In this document: positions 1-10,355 of the stretch, piece after piece | How the letters are laid out: the number at the start of each line of letters is the position of its first letter | Numbering within the stretch: the first letter of the stretch is position 1 | Source: Aquiluna sp. | GTDB taxonomy: Bacteria > Actinomycetota > Actinomycetes > Actinomycetales > Microbacteriaceae | Reading direction: 5' to 3' | NCBI GenBank assembly: GCA_028822985.1 | Contig: JAPKCK010000002.1 | Coordinates: forward strand, 109,360 to 173,359 | DNA length: 64,000 nucleotides | The notes under the pieces: model-generated | Told to the model about the DNA's origin: nothing | Databases searched by the model: none | Seen by the model: only the letters and a program-made list of their open reading frames with translations | Made by a program: the position numbers and the translations under genes

Positions 1-1970
1 TCGTCTGCACTTTGCATCGCACTGAGCATCAATTTGGACCGAACTGCGCCCAGGCTCTTGTAAAACAGCCGAAGCTCGTCGGCCAACTCTGATCTGGCTG
101 CCTTACTGGGATCGTCGGATCTTCCAGTCAAGAATGCTTGGAGCCCGCTAGCCCCAAGCAATGAGTTCCTGGGCCTAAGGTTTGGCCAAATGCCCTCTTG
201 CAATCGAGGCATAGCGAGGACCTGAAATTCCAGTCCGGACAGTTGAGAGGCAGTGGCCAGAACCACCAAATCCCGCAATCCAACTTGTGCCAGTGAGTCC
301 TCGGGCACCGCAGCATCAAGCTGTTCAGCTAAAAATGCCTTCGCACCGATTCCCTGCTGCTGATCGAATCTGTTTGCGGCAGCAAATAACTCCAAAATTG
401 CATCTAGATCACGGTTTGCGGCCAAAGCCACCTCCGACTCGCCCCTCGCGAGTTCCGCGAGCTTCCCGGCTGGAGCGAGAGCCCAAATGGCGCTCACGAA
501 CTGGTAGGCGCCCATCTCGTTTTTATTCTTAAGATCCCCAAGCACTTTGATTGCTCGATTCAGCCTGGCAACTTCGTTCGAGTCAAAGTCAATCTCAGCC
601 TCAAATATCGACTCGAGCATCTGGATGCGAGTAACGCCCTCAAATTGCTCCAGCGACGAGAGTTGTCGAAAAAGCCGACGCTGTTGAATCACTGAAAGGC
701 CAACCAAGCTGGACCCTAGAAGCTCGGTCACTAGGTAGTGCTTTGGCTCGGAAAATACTAGCTGGCCAAAGTCGAGCACTGACCGGGCCGCCGGCTGATC
801 TCTTAGCGCTTTCTGCACGCCGAGGATTCTCACAGGTATCGATCTCGCTGCTAGGTCACTGGAAAGCTGATCGAGCTGCACTCTGGTTCTTGCAACAACG
901 CACATCTGCCCCCAATCCCAGCCTTTGGTGACTCTTAGCCTGCGAAGCTCACTGGCAAGGTAATCAGTTTCCGATATCTGATTATCAAAGACTGAAAACT
1001 CGTCAATGCTGGATTTCGCATCGGATTTGGGTCGATGTCGAAAGGCTTCGGAAGTTGGTACGCGCTCAGCTAACCGCGCCATAAGGCCATTGACCTCCGT
1101 TGGCTGGCTGCAATAACCAGTGAGCGCAACTTCCAAAAGGTTTTTTCTTTTTTTTCTGAGCTCAGATACGAAGCCCCCCGCTGCAGCGCGAAATCCGAGA
1201 GAGGCAGTATCCGGATCACCACAGGCGATCAGCTGACAACTGCCTGCCAGCTGCAGAATGAATTCAACCCCAGCCAGCGAGAGGTCCTGCGCGTCATCGA
1301 CAAGAACAACCTTTGCGCTCTTTGCGCCGGCTGCAAATTTGGTTGCCATCACAATCAGCTGGGAAGGATCAACTTGATTATTTTTTTGCAGGGCGTCGAC
1401 GTAAACCGGCAACAGATCAATTGCAGCGCGGAAATTCGCCTTAGGCCAACTCTCTTGAAGCGCTAAGAGCTTGCCTTGGTCTATTTGGTTCTCAATCAAC
1501 ACTGCAAACAAATCTCGAAGTTCGTTATGAAAGCCCGACAGTGCAAGGCTCGCGGCATCAAAACCCCAACTTTTGGTTGCACCGTTTGCGAGCGCTTCGG
1601 AAACAAGTCCGGCAATAAGTGACTGCTGTTTTGCTCCCGAGACCAACTTCACGCCTGGGAGCTCCGACTGCAGGATTTCAAAAGCCAAAGAAGTGATTGA
1701 TCGCGCCCTTGGCAAGATAGCTACTTTTTTTGAGCTGACAGCCAGTTGGTCTCGAAGTCGGGTTGCGGCGGCACGCTGCGGGGTTATTACGAGAACTTCA
1801 CTTGGTCCCAAGCCATCAGTTTCAAATTTCGTCGCCAGATTCTTTATCAGGCTGGTTTTACCAGACCCTGGAGATCCAAGCACCAGTGCATCCATGCCAG
1901 ACACAACATCACCGAATTCAGCCGGAAGTTCCATCTCGGCCGGATTGTGCAACTCAAAAGAATTTCTCAC
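1..1970 (-). CDS. UvrD/REP-superfamily ATP-dependent helicase (AdnA-like), truncated by window edge
   Basis: Manual translation from GTG at 1970 is open to the window edge: MRNSFELHNPAEMELPAEFGDVVSGMDALVLGSPGSGKTSL (Walker A), VVLVDDAQDLSLAG (motif II). Missing from the ORF track because it is incomplete at the edge. Followed by DUF3107 as in other actinobacteria. Confidence 0.85.
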   Translation of the reverse strand, partial: MRNSFELHNPAEMELPAEFGDVVSGMDALVLGSPGSGKTSLIKNLATKFETDGLGPSEVLVITPQRAAATRLRDQLAVSSKKVAILPRARSITSLAFEILQSELPGVKLVSGAKQQSLIAGLVSEALANGATKSWGFDAASLALSGFHNELRDLFAVLIENQIDQGKLLALQESWPKANFRAAIDLLPVYVDALQKNNQVDPSQLIVMATKFAAGAKSAKVVLVDDAQDLSLAGVEFILQLAGSCQLIACGDPDTASLGFRAAAGGFVSELRKKRKNLLEVALTGYCSQPTEVNGLMARLAERVPTSEAFRHRPKSDAKSSIDEFSVFDNQISETDYLASELRRLRVTKGWDWGQMCVVARTRVQLDQLSSDLAARSIPVRILGVQKALRDQPAARSVLDFGQLVFSEPKHYLVTELLGSSLVGLSVIQQRRLFRQLSSLEQFEGVTRIQMLESIFEAEIDFDSNEVARLNRAIKVLGDLKNKNEMGAYQFVSAIWALAPAGKLAELARGESEVALAANRDLDAILELFAAANRFDQQQGIGAKAFLAEQLDAAVPEDSLAQVGLRDLVVLATASQLSGLEFQVLAMPRLQEGIWPNLRPRNSLLGASGLQAFLTGRSDDPSKAARSELADELRLFYKSLGAVRSKLMLSAMQSAD

Positions 1971-2036
1971 GTCATCAATCTATTTGGCTCTACAGACATT
2001 TATCTTGCCGTAACCTTATTTTGACTAAGGAGAATA

Positions 2037-2261
2037 ATGGACGTCAGAATCGGCATTAGAGACAACGCAAGAGACATCAGCTTCGAATCAGGCCTGAGCG
2101 CCAAAGATCTGATGGCTACGGTAAAAAAGGCTATTGAAGCCTCCGAGCCCGTGCTTCAACTAAGCGACGAAAAAGGCAGCATCATCCTGATTCCCACATC
2201 TTCAATCGCATACGTTGAAATAGGCGCCGAGGAAACAAGGCGCGTAGGATTCTTGGCCTAA
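2037..2261 (+). CDS. DUF3107 family small protein
   Basis: 74 aa MDVRIGIRDNARDISFESGLSAKDLM...; typical neighbour of AdnA-like helicases. Confidence 0.8.
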   Translation: MDVRIGIRDNARDISFESGLSAKDLMATVKKAIEASEPVLQLSDEKGSIILIPTSSIAYVEIGAEETRRVGFLA

Positions 2262-2563
2262 TGGAAATCCTAATAATCATTGCCTACGCAGCAATACTGG
2301 CAATGGTTGGGCCCTTCGTCCTAGCAAAATCGGACCACTACGGAAAATTAGTGCCCGTGAGTATTGCATTGTCTGCTGGTAGCGCCCTGTGGCTGATTTT
2401 GACCTGGGTTGGATTCAGCTATTCCAGCGCTTGGATATGGTTCATTGTCATGCTTACGATGCCGGCGGCTGGTTGGTTCGGTACGAATTTCCTAGTCGCA
2501 AAACGCGAATCAACAGAAGCTAACGAGCTCGCGAGTATCCGACTACGCGGTAAGGCCCAGTAG
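2261..2563 (+). CDS. small membrane protein, unknown function
   Basis: 100 aa with three hydrophobic segments; start overlaps DUF3107 stop (ATGG/TAATGG). Confidence 0.65.
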   Translation: MEILIIIAYAAILAMVGPFVLAKSDHYGKLVPVSIALSAGSALWLILTWVGFSYSSAWIWFIVMLTMPAAGWFGTNFLVAKRESTEANELASIRLRGKAQ

Positions 2564-3301
2564 GTCCATTCTGACAGTGTGCTTGGCTATGAGCACCGAC
2601 GTAAATGGCTCAAGTGTCTTGAACTGCTCCCTGGCAAGAGCGACCATGTCGTCCTTGACGGGATTTGGCAGAACTTTCGCAAGGTCGACAGAATCTCGAA
2701 TTTCCAGCAATGCATCGGCTACCACCATGCGTCCGAACATTGCCAGCCTTGGACCCAAACTTGGTTCGGCGGCAATACCGGCGGACAAATGATGGTGGCA
2801 AAACTTTTCCAACTTCTTCGAATCTAAAAGTTGATCCACTTTCAACCTTTTTGCAGGAGGTAAGCCTTTGGAAACTTGCGAAGCGCCGTCTTGAAGTATT
2901 CCAAAAACGACATAAATCCTCATCAGGTCTTCGAACCAGTCAGCACCTTCTGTTCGCATAACTAGCTGTTCGAGACGCTCACGGATATCCGATTGCAGTT
3001 CCATTTGACTTGCGCCAAGTCGAATCAATAAACCGTCGAGCTGTTTCGAGCGGTCCCTGTAGGACCCTGCCAAAATACCCTGAGCCTCGCTTTGACTTGC
3101 GTTGGGCGCCTTGAGGGAGTCTTGCTGCAGAAGATCGGAGATCACAAGATTCAACTGAGATAAAGAAGACAGATAGATTTCCGACGAAGGAGTAAGCTTG
3201 GCAGGGTTGAGTTGGATTTGACTGCGACCAGCAGTTGCGTCTCGCGAAGGAAGCGTTAGCTTCTGCGAAACCTTACGTATCTTGCGTATCCAATCCAACA
3301 C
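2543..3301 (-). CDS. ferritin-like fold-containing protein
   Basis: 252 aa, helical; family inferred from context between DUF3107 and DEAD-box helicase in Micrococcales. Confidence 0.6.
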   Translation of the reverse strand: MLDWIRKIRKVSQKLTLPSRDATAGRSQIQLNPAKLTPSSEIYLSSLSQLNLVISDLLQQDSLKAPNASQSEAQGILAGSYRDRSKQLDGLLIRLGASQMELQSDIRERLEQLVMRTEGADWFEDLMRIYVVFGILQDGASQVSKGLPPAKRLKVDQLLDSKKLEKFCHHHLSAGIAAEPSLGPRLAMFGRMVVADALLEIRDSVDLAKVLPNPVKDDMVALAREQFKTLEPFTSVLIAKHTVRMDLLGLTA

Positions 3302-3366
3302 CTTGCAAGCTTATAGCTCAGCTCGAGGAGTAGAAAACCGAGAGCCAAAAACATACGGAGAATTAC

Positions 3367-4686
3367 TTGAGTTTCAAATCACTAGGCATAGATGCAGACA
3401 TCTGCGAAGCCCTAGAGTCCAAAGGCATCACCAGTCCATTCCCAATTCAAGAACAAGCTATTCCAGTTGCGTTATCTGGCACCGATGTCATCGGCCAAGC
3501 CAAAACCGGAACAGGTAAGACCCTTGGGTTTGGCCTTCCGCTCATTCAGGCACTGGGCGAAAACCCAGCCCCTGGAGTTCAGGCGCTAGTGGTTGTCCCA
3601 ACCAGAGAGTTAGCACTTCAGGTTTCTGAGGACCTAATACTTGCAACAGCGAACCGCCCAACTACGGTGGTGGCCATCTACGGTGGCAAAGCCTATGAAG
3701 GGCAGGTTGCAGCTCTAGAAGGTGGCGCACAGATTGTTGTCGGCACACCGGGACGTCTGCTTGATTTGGCCAAACAAAAACTTATGAACCTCTCCAACGT
3801 GACTTTTATGGTCCTGGATGAAGCTGACGAGATGCTGGACCTTGGCTTCTTGCCCGATGTTGAAAAGCTGTTTTCCCTAACACCTCCTCAACGCCAGACC
3901 ATGCTGTTCTCGGCGACCATGCCGGCGGCGATTTTGAGCTTGGCTCGTCGTTACCAAAACCGCCCAATCCACATACGTGTCAGCGATCCAGATGAAGGTA
4001 AAACCAAGGCGGACATCAAGCAGTATGTCTATCGAGCACACGCCCTTGATAAAGACGAAGTAGTGGGCAGAATCTTGCAGGCTCAGGGCCGAGGCAAAAC
4101 AATTATTTTCGTCCGAACCAAGAGGCAGTCCGCGAAGTTGGCCGAAGAGCTAATCGATAGAGGCTTCAATGCTGCTCCATTGCACGGAGACATGTCTCAG
4201 GATGCTAGAGAGCGCTCCATGGCTTCCTTTAGAGAAGGCAAGAAAGAGATTCTCGTTGCCACCGAAGTCGCCGCCCGCGGCATCGACGTGGACGATGTGA
4301 CGCACGTCATAAACTACTCGGTTCCCGAGGATGAAAAAGCCTACCTACACCGCACCGGAAGAACCGGAAGAGCCGGCAAGCTGGGAGTAGCCGTTACCTT
4401 CGTTGACTGGAACGATTTAGCTCGCTGGGTTCACATTAATCGTGAGCTTGATCTTGGTGTTCCAGAGCCCACCGAAACCTACTCAAATTCACCACACCTG
4501 TTTGAGGAGCTCGGTATCGAACCTGGCACGAAGGGTCGAATCGGAAGAGCTCAGCCTGCTGTCAAAAAAGCTCCCGCCTCTAGTCAGCCTGCTAGGTCAA
4601 GCGCACCGAGCAAGTCTGCGCCTCAACAAAGTCGCAATCGAAGCCGAAACCGAAACTATAAGGGAACCTCAAAGCCAGAAGCCTGA
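3367..4686 (+). CDS. DEAD/DEAH-box RNA helicase
   Basis: AKTGTGKT, PTRELALQV, LDEADEMLD, SATMP, HRTGRTGRAG motifs; basic C-terminal tail. Confidence 0.95.
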   Translation: MSFKSLGIDADICEALESKGITSPFPIQEQAIPVALSGTDVIGQAKTGTGKTLGFGLPLIQALGENPAPGVQALVVVPTRELALQVSEDLILATANRPTTVVAIYGGKAYEGQVAALEGGAQIVVGTPGRLLDLAKQKLMNLSNVTFMVLDEADEMLDLGFLPDVEKLFSLTPPQRQTMLFSATMPAAILSLARRYQNRPIHIRVSDPDEGKTKADIKQYVYRAHALDKDEVVGRILQAQGRGKTIIFVRTKRQSAKLAEELIDRGFNAAPLHGDMSQDARERSMASFREGKKEILVATEVAARGIDVDDVTHVINYSVPEDEKAYLHRTGRTGRAGKLGVAVTFVDWNDLARWVHINRELDLGVPEPTETYSNSPHLFEELGIEPGTKGRIGRAQPAVKKAPASSQPARSSAPSKSAPQQSRNRSRNRNYKGTSKPEA

Positions 4687-5525
4687 TCTAAGATTCGCTG
4701 AAGCATCGCCGGCTCAGTTCGGTTTTCACCTAGCCGGTTATCCTTCCCGTCGATGCCGTGGTAGTCGCTGGAGCCAGTGGTTATCAAATTGTGTTTCACA
4801 GCTAAGTTCTTCAGCCATTGCTTCGCTTGCTTCGGAACGGAACGGTGCTCAATTTCGATGCCATTCAGCCCTGCACCTATAAGAATCTTGAAAAATTCCG
4901 CGGGTAAATCCGTCATCGACGCTCCGGCGGGGAAGTCGATTAGCGGATGAGCAATCACTGACACTCCTCCCGCACCACGAATCAAGGCTATGGCGTCCGT
5001 GGTGTCGACCGAGTAATCCGAAACGTAATAGCGCGAGTGCGAGTGAAGAATTGAGGTGAACGCATCCGAACGCGTGGGAACAACTCCCATTGACACCAAG
5101 GTGTCCGCCAAAGCGGGTCGTCCGACCGTGGAACCCTCTGGTATCTGCGCAAGGACCATTTCCCAAGTAATCGGATAGTCCTCAGCCAGAAGAGCAACCA
5201 TATTTTTTGCTCTTTCAATTCTCGATCGCCTGGTCTTCTCAAGCTCCTCAACCAGTGCTGAGTTTTTGGGGTCTGGAAGATACGCAAGTATGTGAACGCT
5301 AATCGAACGGTTCTCACCAATCAGCTGCCTGGTCGACACTTCGATTCCGGGAATTACGCGCACCTGGTTCTGGCGACCTGCAATTATTGCCTCGTCCCAG
5401 CCAAGAGTGGTGTCGTGATCTGTAATTGCAAGTGTCGTGACACCTGCGAGCGCGGCGTTCTGGACGAGCTCAGTTGGGCTGTCTAATCCGTCACTCATGT
5501 TTGAGTGTGCATGTAGGTCTATCAC
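4656..5525 (-). CDS. PHP domain-containing phosphoesterase
   Basis: VIDLHAHSNMSDG, AITDHDT, SSDYHG; ORF extends to 5564 but GTG 5525 avoids overlap with the divergent gene. Confidence 0.88.
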   Translation of the reverse strand: MIDLHAHSNMSDGLDSPTELVQNAALAGVTTLAITDHDTTLGWDEAIIAGRQNQVRVIPGIEVSTRQLIGENRSISVHILAYLPDPKNSALVEELEKTRRSRIERAKNMVALLAEDYPITWEMVLAQIPEGSTVGRPALADTLVSMGVVPTRSDAFTSILHSHSRYYVSDYSVDTTDAIALIRGAGGVSVIAHPLIDFPAGASMTDLPAEFFKILIGAGLNGIEIEHRSVPKQAKQWLKNLAVKHNLITTGSSDYHGIDGKDNRLGENRTEPAMLQRILDQASGFEVPL

Positions 5526-5542
5526 AGGAGCAGAATAGTGCC

Positions 5543-6928
5543 ATGACGAAAAATTCTCAGCCAACTAACCGTTCGCGCGTTCCACACTCGGAACAATTTA
5601 TGGATTTCATCTCCTCGAACTGGGCAGAGATTGACTCGCCACCAATCACCCGATGGGAAGTAGCCGACCACAGCCCGAAACGAAGAGAAACCCTCTCGGC
5701 GAAGTTTCCGGGCAAAGTCTTAATGGTTGCTGCCACTGATCCAAGAGTCAGAGCGAATGACACCGACTATCGGTATCGCCCAGACACAGCCTTTACACAC
5801 CTCACGGGATGGGGCTCGGCAACTGTTCCTGGATCGGTCCTGCTTATCGATGGCAGGCAGGAAAATTGCGAATCGACTCTGTACCTAATGCCAACCGCAG
5901 GAAGGGATTCCGATGAGTTTTTCGCGAACCCTGCAATCGGAGAATTCTGGGTCGGGCCACGACCTACATTGACTCAAGTCTCTTTACAGCTAGGCATCAA
6001 AACCAAAAACCTAAAGCAACTGGAGGACGACCTCAAATCAATGGGGGTAGTTCTGGAAATGGAAGATCCGGAACTTGCCGAAGCTGCCTCCTCGCTTAGG
6101 TTTGTAAAAGATGACTACGAGATTTCCCAAATGCGTGAAGCGGTCAGAATCACCGTTGCCGGTTTTGGAGAGGTTGCCAGATCTATTCCAAAGGCCACCA
6201 GGCAAGCCAGAGGCGAGCGAGTGGTTGAGACCGCCTTTTACAGCGTGGCAAGGCAACACGGTTTCGAGCTCGGCTACGAGACAATCGCCGCCAGCGGGCC
6301 AAACGCCTGCATCTTGCATTGGACAAAAAATGATGGCGATGTCAAACCTGGTGACCTAATACTGATTGATGCCGGAGCGGAGCTCGACTCCTTGTACACA
6401 GCCGACGTAACAAGGACAATCCCTGTTAATGGCAAATTCTCGAAAGAGCAGCTCTGGGTCTACAACACGGTGCTAGAGGCCGCCGACGCGGCCTTTGCAG
6501 TAGTGAAACCAGGGATCCGATTCCGCGAAGTTCATAACGCTGCGATCGAGGTAATTGCGAAACGAGTAGCCGAGCTTGGAGTCATTCCAGTGACAGCTGA
6601 AGAGGCCCTGGAAAAAGACAACCAGCATCATCGCCGATATATGGTGCACGGCACCAGCCACCACCTCGGGCTTGATGTCCACGACTGCGCTAAAGCGAGG
6701 CGCGAAATGTATCAAGACGGGATCTTAGAAAAAGGGATGATTTTTACGATAGAGCCCGGCCTCTACTTTCATCAAAATGACCTGAATCTGCCCGAAGAGT
6801 ACCGCGGCATTGGCGTGAGAATTGAGGATGACGTCTTGGTCACTGAGTCTGGTTATGAGAACCTGAGCGCCGCTTTGCCAAGAACCGCACGCGACGTTGA
6901 GAACTGGTTCGCCGACCAGCTGTCCTGA
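5543..6928 (+). CDS. pepP: aminopeptidase P family (Xaa-Pro aminopeptidase)
   Basis: Metal ligands in LIDAGAE, ADVTRT, HGTSHHLGLDVHD, TIEPGLY; internal ATG 5543 (MTKNSQ) is the likely start. Confidence 0.9.
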   Translation: MTKNSQPTNRSRVPHSEQFMDFISSNWAEIDSPPITRWEVADHSPKRRETLSAKFPGKVLMVAATDPRVRANDTDYRYRPDTAFTHLTGWGSATVPGSVLLIDGRQENCESTLYLMPTAGRDSDEFFANPAIGEFWVGPRPTLTQVSLQLGIKTKNLKQLEDDLKSMGVVLEMEDPELAEAASSLRFVKDDYEISQMREAVRITVAGFGEVARSIPKATRQARGERVVETAFYSVARQHGFELGYETIAASGPNACILHWTKNDGDVKPGDLILIDAGAELDSLYTADVTRTIPVNGKFSKEQLWVYNTVLEAADAAFAVVKPGIRFREVHNAAIEVIAKRVAELGVIPVTAEEALEKDNQHHRRYMVHGTSHHLGLDVHDCAKARREMYQDGILEKGMIFTIEPGLYFHQNDLNLPEEYRGIGVRIEDDVLVTESGYENLSAALPRTARDVENWFADQLS

Positions 6929-7444
6929 TTAACCCAGGTCACGCGCCAAATTTACAATTTGCATGGCCTTTGCTGCATCTTCTTCGGGCACGATAACTTC
7001 GTATCTTGAGGCAACCGGCATCTGCGAGCTTAGAAAACCGCGCTTGTTCTTGGAGGCCAGGAATCGAAGAATGTTTACGAGCATGCCCACACCGGCTGCA
7101 ATCACAATAACGGCCAGGAATTCTTGAGGCGCGTAGTTGATCTCCCCGTCGGCACCGACATCAAAGCCTGCTCCGATAAGAAGCGCGAAAATTAGGCCCA
7201 ACCAAAAGCCGGTTAAGACTCCTGAAGCGGCTACTCGACCGTAACCCAGTCTTGTTCTGACCTTCTCAACCATGACTAGGTCATGACCCAGAATTGTGAC
7301 TTTATTTGCCTTGAAATCTGCCGCGACAAGTCTGTTCACAAACTCGGTTGCCTCGGTGTGGGTTCGAAATTCGCCCAGGCTGTGTCCGCGTGGAATCGAG
7401 AGAGCCGAGTTGTTCTTTTTGGAGCTTCTTCTAGCATCAGACAT
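6929..7444 (-). CDS. general stress protein, YflT-like domain with membrane segments
   Basis: GHSLGEFRTHTEATEFVNRLVAADFKANKVTILGHDLVMVEKV... Confidence 0.7.
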   Translation of the reverse strand: MSDARRSSKKNNSALSIPRGHSLGEFRTHTEATEFVNRLVAADFKANKVTILGHDLVMVEKVRTRLGYGRVAASGVLTGFWLGLIFALLIGAGFDVGADGEINYAPQEFLAVIVIAAGVGMLVNILRFLASKNKRGFLSSQMPVASRYEVIVPEEDAAKAMQIVNLARDLG

Positions 7445-7490
7445 TTGAGAAGCCTTTCAGGATTAGGCATGTCCGAATAAGGTTATCTCT

Positions 7491-8732
7491 ATGAGCGCAA
7501 CCAGAGTCTTCGTAGCCAGATTGGTGGGCTGTGGCGTTTTTGACCCCCAGGGGGACCGAGTTGGCAAGGTAATCGACGTGCTGATGGCATATCGAACCAC
7601 CCTTCCGCCGCGAGCCACCGGCTTCATCATTGAAATTTCTGGCAGAAGAAGAGTTTTTCTGCCAATTGCGCGAGTTACGGCGATCGCTCCGGGTCAGCTG
7701 ATTACCAATGGCCTGATAGACCTTCGCCGTTTCACCATGCGCGGTCAAGAAGTTAGGGCAATTGCCCAAATGCTGGGCCGGAAAGTCACCTTGCTCGATG
7801 GGGCCGGTCTTGCAAGCATCGAAGATTTTGCCATTGAACAAGGTAAACGCGGCGATTGGGTTTTGTCTGAATTATTTGTGAGAAAACAAAAAAAGAACTC
7901 GGCTATGCCTTTTGCCAAGGGTCCCACCATGTTCGTTCAGTGGCAAGAAGTCGCTGAAAACCGAGAAAACCCAGCCGACCAAGATGCCCGGCATCTGCTC
8001 TCGACGGTGGCCGACCTTCGCCCAGCTGACCTTGCCACCGCAGTGTTGGATTTACCTGAACACCGAATGCTAGCCCTGGCGGACGAGTTGGATGACGAGC
8101 GCTTGGCGGATCTACTAGAAGAGCTTCCCGAAGAGGAACAACTGGAGATCATTAACGATCTTGATGACGCGCGAGCCGCCGAAGTTCTTGATCTAATGGG
8201 TCCGGATGATGCGGCCGACCTGATGGCCAACCTATCCCCGGAGCGCGCAGAAACGCTCCTGGGTCTCATGGACGATGAAGAAGCTGATGACATTAGGCAG
8301 CTTTTGCAATACGAGCCTTACACCGCAGGCGGAATGATGACTCCGGAGGCGATCATCTGCGCCGCTGACACCACTATTGCTCAGGCAATGGCTCTAGTTA
8401 GACGGAAGGAAGTCGAGCCAGTCTTGGCAGCCCAAGTGTTCGTAACCCTCCCGCCTTACGAAGCTCCAACTGGACGTTATTTGGGCGTCGTCCATTTCCA
8501 AAAGCTCTTGCGATACCCGCCTCATGAGCGCCTTGGGTCGATCTTGGACACCGAGCAAGAACCAGTGGCGCTGGACACTCCAATTGCTCAGATTCACCGA
8601 TACCTCGCAAGTTACGATCTCGTAGCCTTACCGGTCACCGACGATGAAAAACGACTTGTCGGGGTTGTGACAGTAGACGATGTTTTGGACCACCTGCTTC
8701 CTGACGACTGGCGAAGCGAGGAAGAGCGCTAA
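7491..8732 (+). CDS. MgtE N-terminal domain plus CBS domain protein (no transporter domain)
   Basis: Repeated ADELDDERLADLLEELPEEEQLEIINDLDDARAAEVLDLM, then CBS region; ends after CBS with no MgtE membrane domain. Confidence 0.85.
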   Translation: MSATRVFVARLVGCGVFDPQGDRVGKVIDVLMAYRTTLPPRATGFIIEISGRRRVFLPIARVTAIAPGQLITNGLIDLRRFTMRGQEVRAIAQMLGRKVTLLDGAGLASIEDFAIEQGKRGDWVLSELFVRKQKKNSAMPFAKGPTMFVQWQEVAENRENPADQDARHLLSTVADLRPADLATAVLDLPEHRMLALADELDDERLADLLEELPEEEQLEIINDLDDARAAEVLDLMGPDDAADLMANLSPERAETLLGLMDDEEADDIRQLLQYEPYTAGGMMTPEAIICAADTTIAQAMALVRRKEVEPVLAAQVFVTLPPYEAPTGRYLGVVHFQKLLRYPPHERLGSILDTEQEPVALDTPIAQIHRYLASYDLVALPVTDDEKRLVGVVTVDDVLDHLLPDDWRSEEER

Positions 8733-9247
8733 TGGCTAGAAACAGATCAGTGCTCGAGAAGCCTATGACTCGTCGGACCCGGTTCCGGATTCCGAACATC
8801 TCGCAAGAGACGGTTGGACGCGTTTCCGAAAGGTTTGCGCGTGCTATGGGTACAGGCGCGTTCCTGATTTTCATGACGGTCTTCGTGGCGCTCTGGCTGA
8901 GTTGGAACACTTTGGCGCCGCAGGGAGCTCAGTTCGACCCGCGGGCATTGAACTTCACTCTCCTAACGTTACTTTTGTCTTTGCAGGCGTCCTACGCCGC
9001 TCCGCTGATCCTGCTGGCCCAGAACCGGCAAGACGACAGGGACCGCGTTAAGTTCGAGCAGGACCGGCAGCGTGCCGAGCGCACTCTTGCTGACACCGAA
9101 TACTTGACCCGGGAGGTAGCAGCCTTGGCGCTCGCGGTTGATGAAGTTGCAACTAAGGACTTTGTTAGGGACGAGATCCGAGACGCAATGAAAGAGCTAC
9201 TCGAGCAGTTGCGTGAAGACAAAAAACCTAACAAGAAATCCAAATGA
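8732..9247 (+). CDS. DUF1003 membrane protein
   Basis: GTGAFLIFMTVFVALWLSWNT...FTLLTLLLSLQASYAAPLILLAQNRQDDRDR. Confidence 0.9.
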   Translation: MARNRSVLEKPMTRRTRFRIPNISQETVGRVSERFARAMGTGAFLIFMTVFVALWLSWNTLAPQGAQFDPRALNFTLLTLLLSLQASYAAPLILLAQNRQDDRDRVKFEQDRQRAERTLADTEYLTREVAALALAVDEVATKDFVRDEIRDAMKELLEQLREDKKPNKKSK

Positions 9248-10347
9248 GCCAGCGCGCTCTCGAGGCGCTAGCCGGAGTCATTGACCCTGAGCTTCGCCGG
9301 CCAATCACTGAACTTGATATGGTAGGCCCGATCCAAGAGACCGAGGATTCAGTTTCGGTTCAGATAAAGCTCACAATTGTTGGTTGTCCAGCCGCTCAAT
9401 CCATCGAGCGCGACGTCAATGAGGCGCTCGCAGCTGTCTTCAAAAATGTCGAAGTCGAAATGACCACCATGACCAACGACGAGCGCAAGGCGCTGACGCT
9501 AAAACTTCGCGGAGACAAGCCCGCGAAGTTCAATCCCTTTGCAGATAAAGACAACCTCACCCGCGTGATTTTCGTCTCGAGCGGCAAAGGCGGAGTTGGC
9601 AAATCTACTCTGACGGTGAACCTCGCGGTTGCCCTTGCCGGCCTTGGTCAAAAAGTGGGACTCCTCGACGCGGACATTTTCGGTTATTCAATACCGCAGT
9701 TGATTGGTGTAAACCAAAGCCCAACCCAGGTCGAAAACCTCATGCTGCCTCCCATAGCGCACGACGTGAAGGTGATATCGATTGGCTTTTTCGTGAAGGA
9801 CAACCAACCGGTGGCGTGGCGCGGTCCCATGCTTCATAGGGCCGTGGAGCAGTTCTTGACGGATGTGTTTTGGGGAGACCTCGATTTCTTGCTGGTTGAC
9901 CTGCCTCCCGGTACCGGTGACGTTGCTATCAGCCTTGGGCAATTGCTGTCCAAGGCTAAAACGCTTGTTGTTACAACGCCTCAGCACACTGCGGCTATCG
10001 TTGCCGAAAGATCCGGTGCAATTGGCCTACAAACTGGTCAAGAGATTCTGGGTGTTATCGAGAACATGAGTTACCTTCCGTCGGAGAACGGGCCGATTGA
10101 AATTTTTGGCTCTGGAGGTGGCGAGGCCGTTGCCGCCAGGCTCACCGAAATAAGTGGAAAACAGGTGCAGCTAATGGGCAAAATTCCTATTAGTCAGGAC
10201 CTCCGGATATCCGCCGATAACCAGCTGCCTATTGTGGTTTCTGACCCGGAAGACCCTGCAGCCATAGAGATTACGAGAATTGCAAAATTACTAATGGATT
10301 CCCCACGCGGACTTGCTGGGAAATCTTTGAAGATAACTCCGAGTTAG
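9244..10347 (+). CDS. mrp: Mrp/NBP35 family Fe-S carrier ATPase
   Basis: VSSGKGGVGKST deviant Walker A, LLDADIFGYSIP, VDLPPGTGDV. Confidence 0.93.
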   Translation: MSQRALEALAGVIDPELRRPITELDMVGPIQETEDSVSVQIKLTIVGCPAAQSIERDVNEALAAVFKNVEVEMTTMTNDERKALTLKLRGDKPAKFNPFADKDNLTRVIFVSSGKGGVGKSTLTVNLAVALAGLGQKVGLLDADIFGYSIPQLIGVNQSPTQVENLMLPPIAHDVKVISIGFFVKDNQPVAWRGPMLHRAVEQFLTDVFWGDLDFLLVDLPPGTGDVAISLGQLLSKAKTLVVTTPQHTAAIVAERSGAIGLQTGQEILGVIENMSYLPSENGPIEIFGSGGGEAVAARLTEISGKQVQLMGKIPISQDLRISADNQLPIVVSDPEDPAAIEITRIAKLLMDSPRGLAGKSLKITPS

Positions 10348-10355
10348 GTAGTGGC

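Noticed and set aside
1573-2013. 146-aa plus-strand ORF in track
   Set aside because: Antisense to the AdnA-like helicase, whose minus frame is open with Walker A and motif II; no recognised protein in the plus frame.
7937-8293. 118-aa Ser/Arg-rich minus ORF
   Set aside because: Low-complexity shadow of the acidic MgtE-N region.
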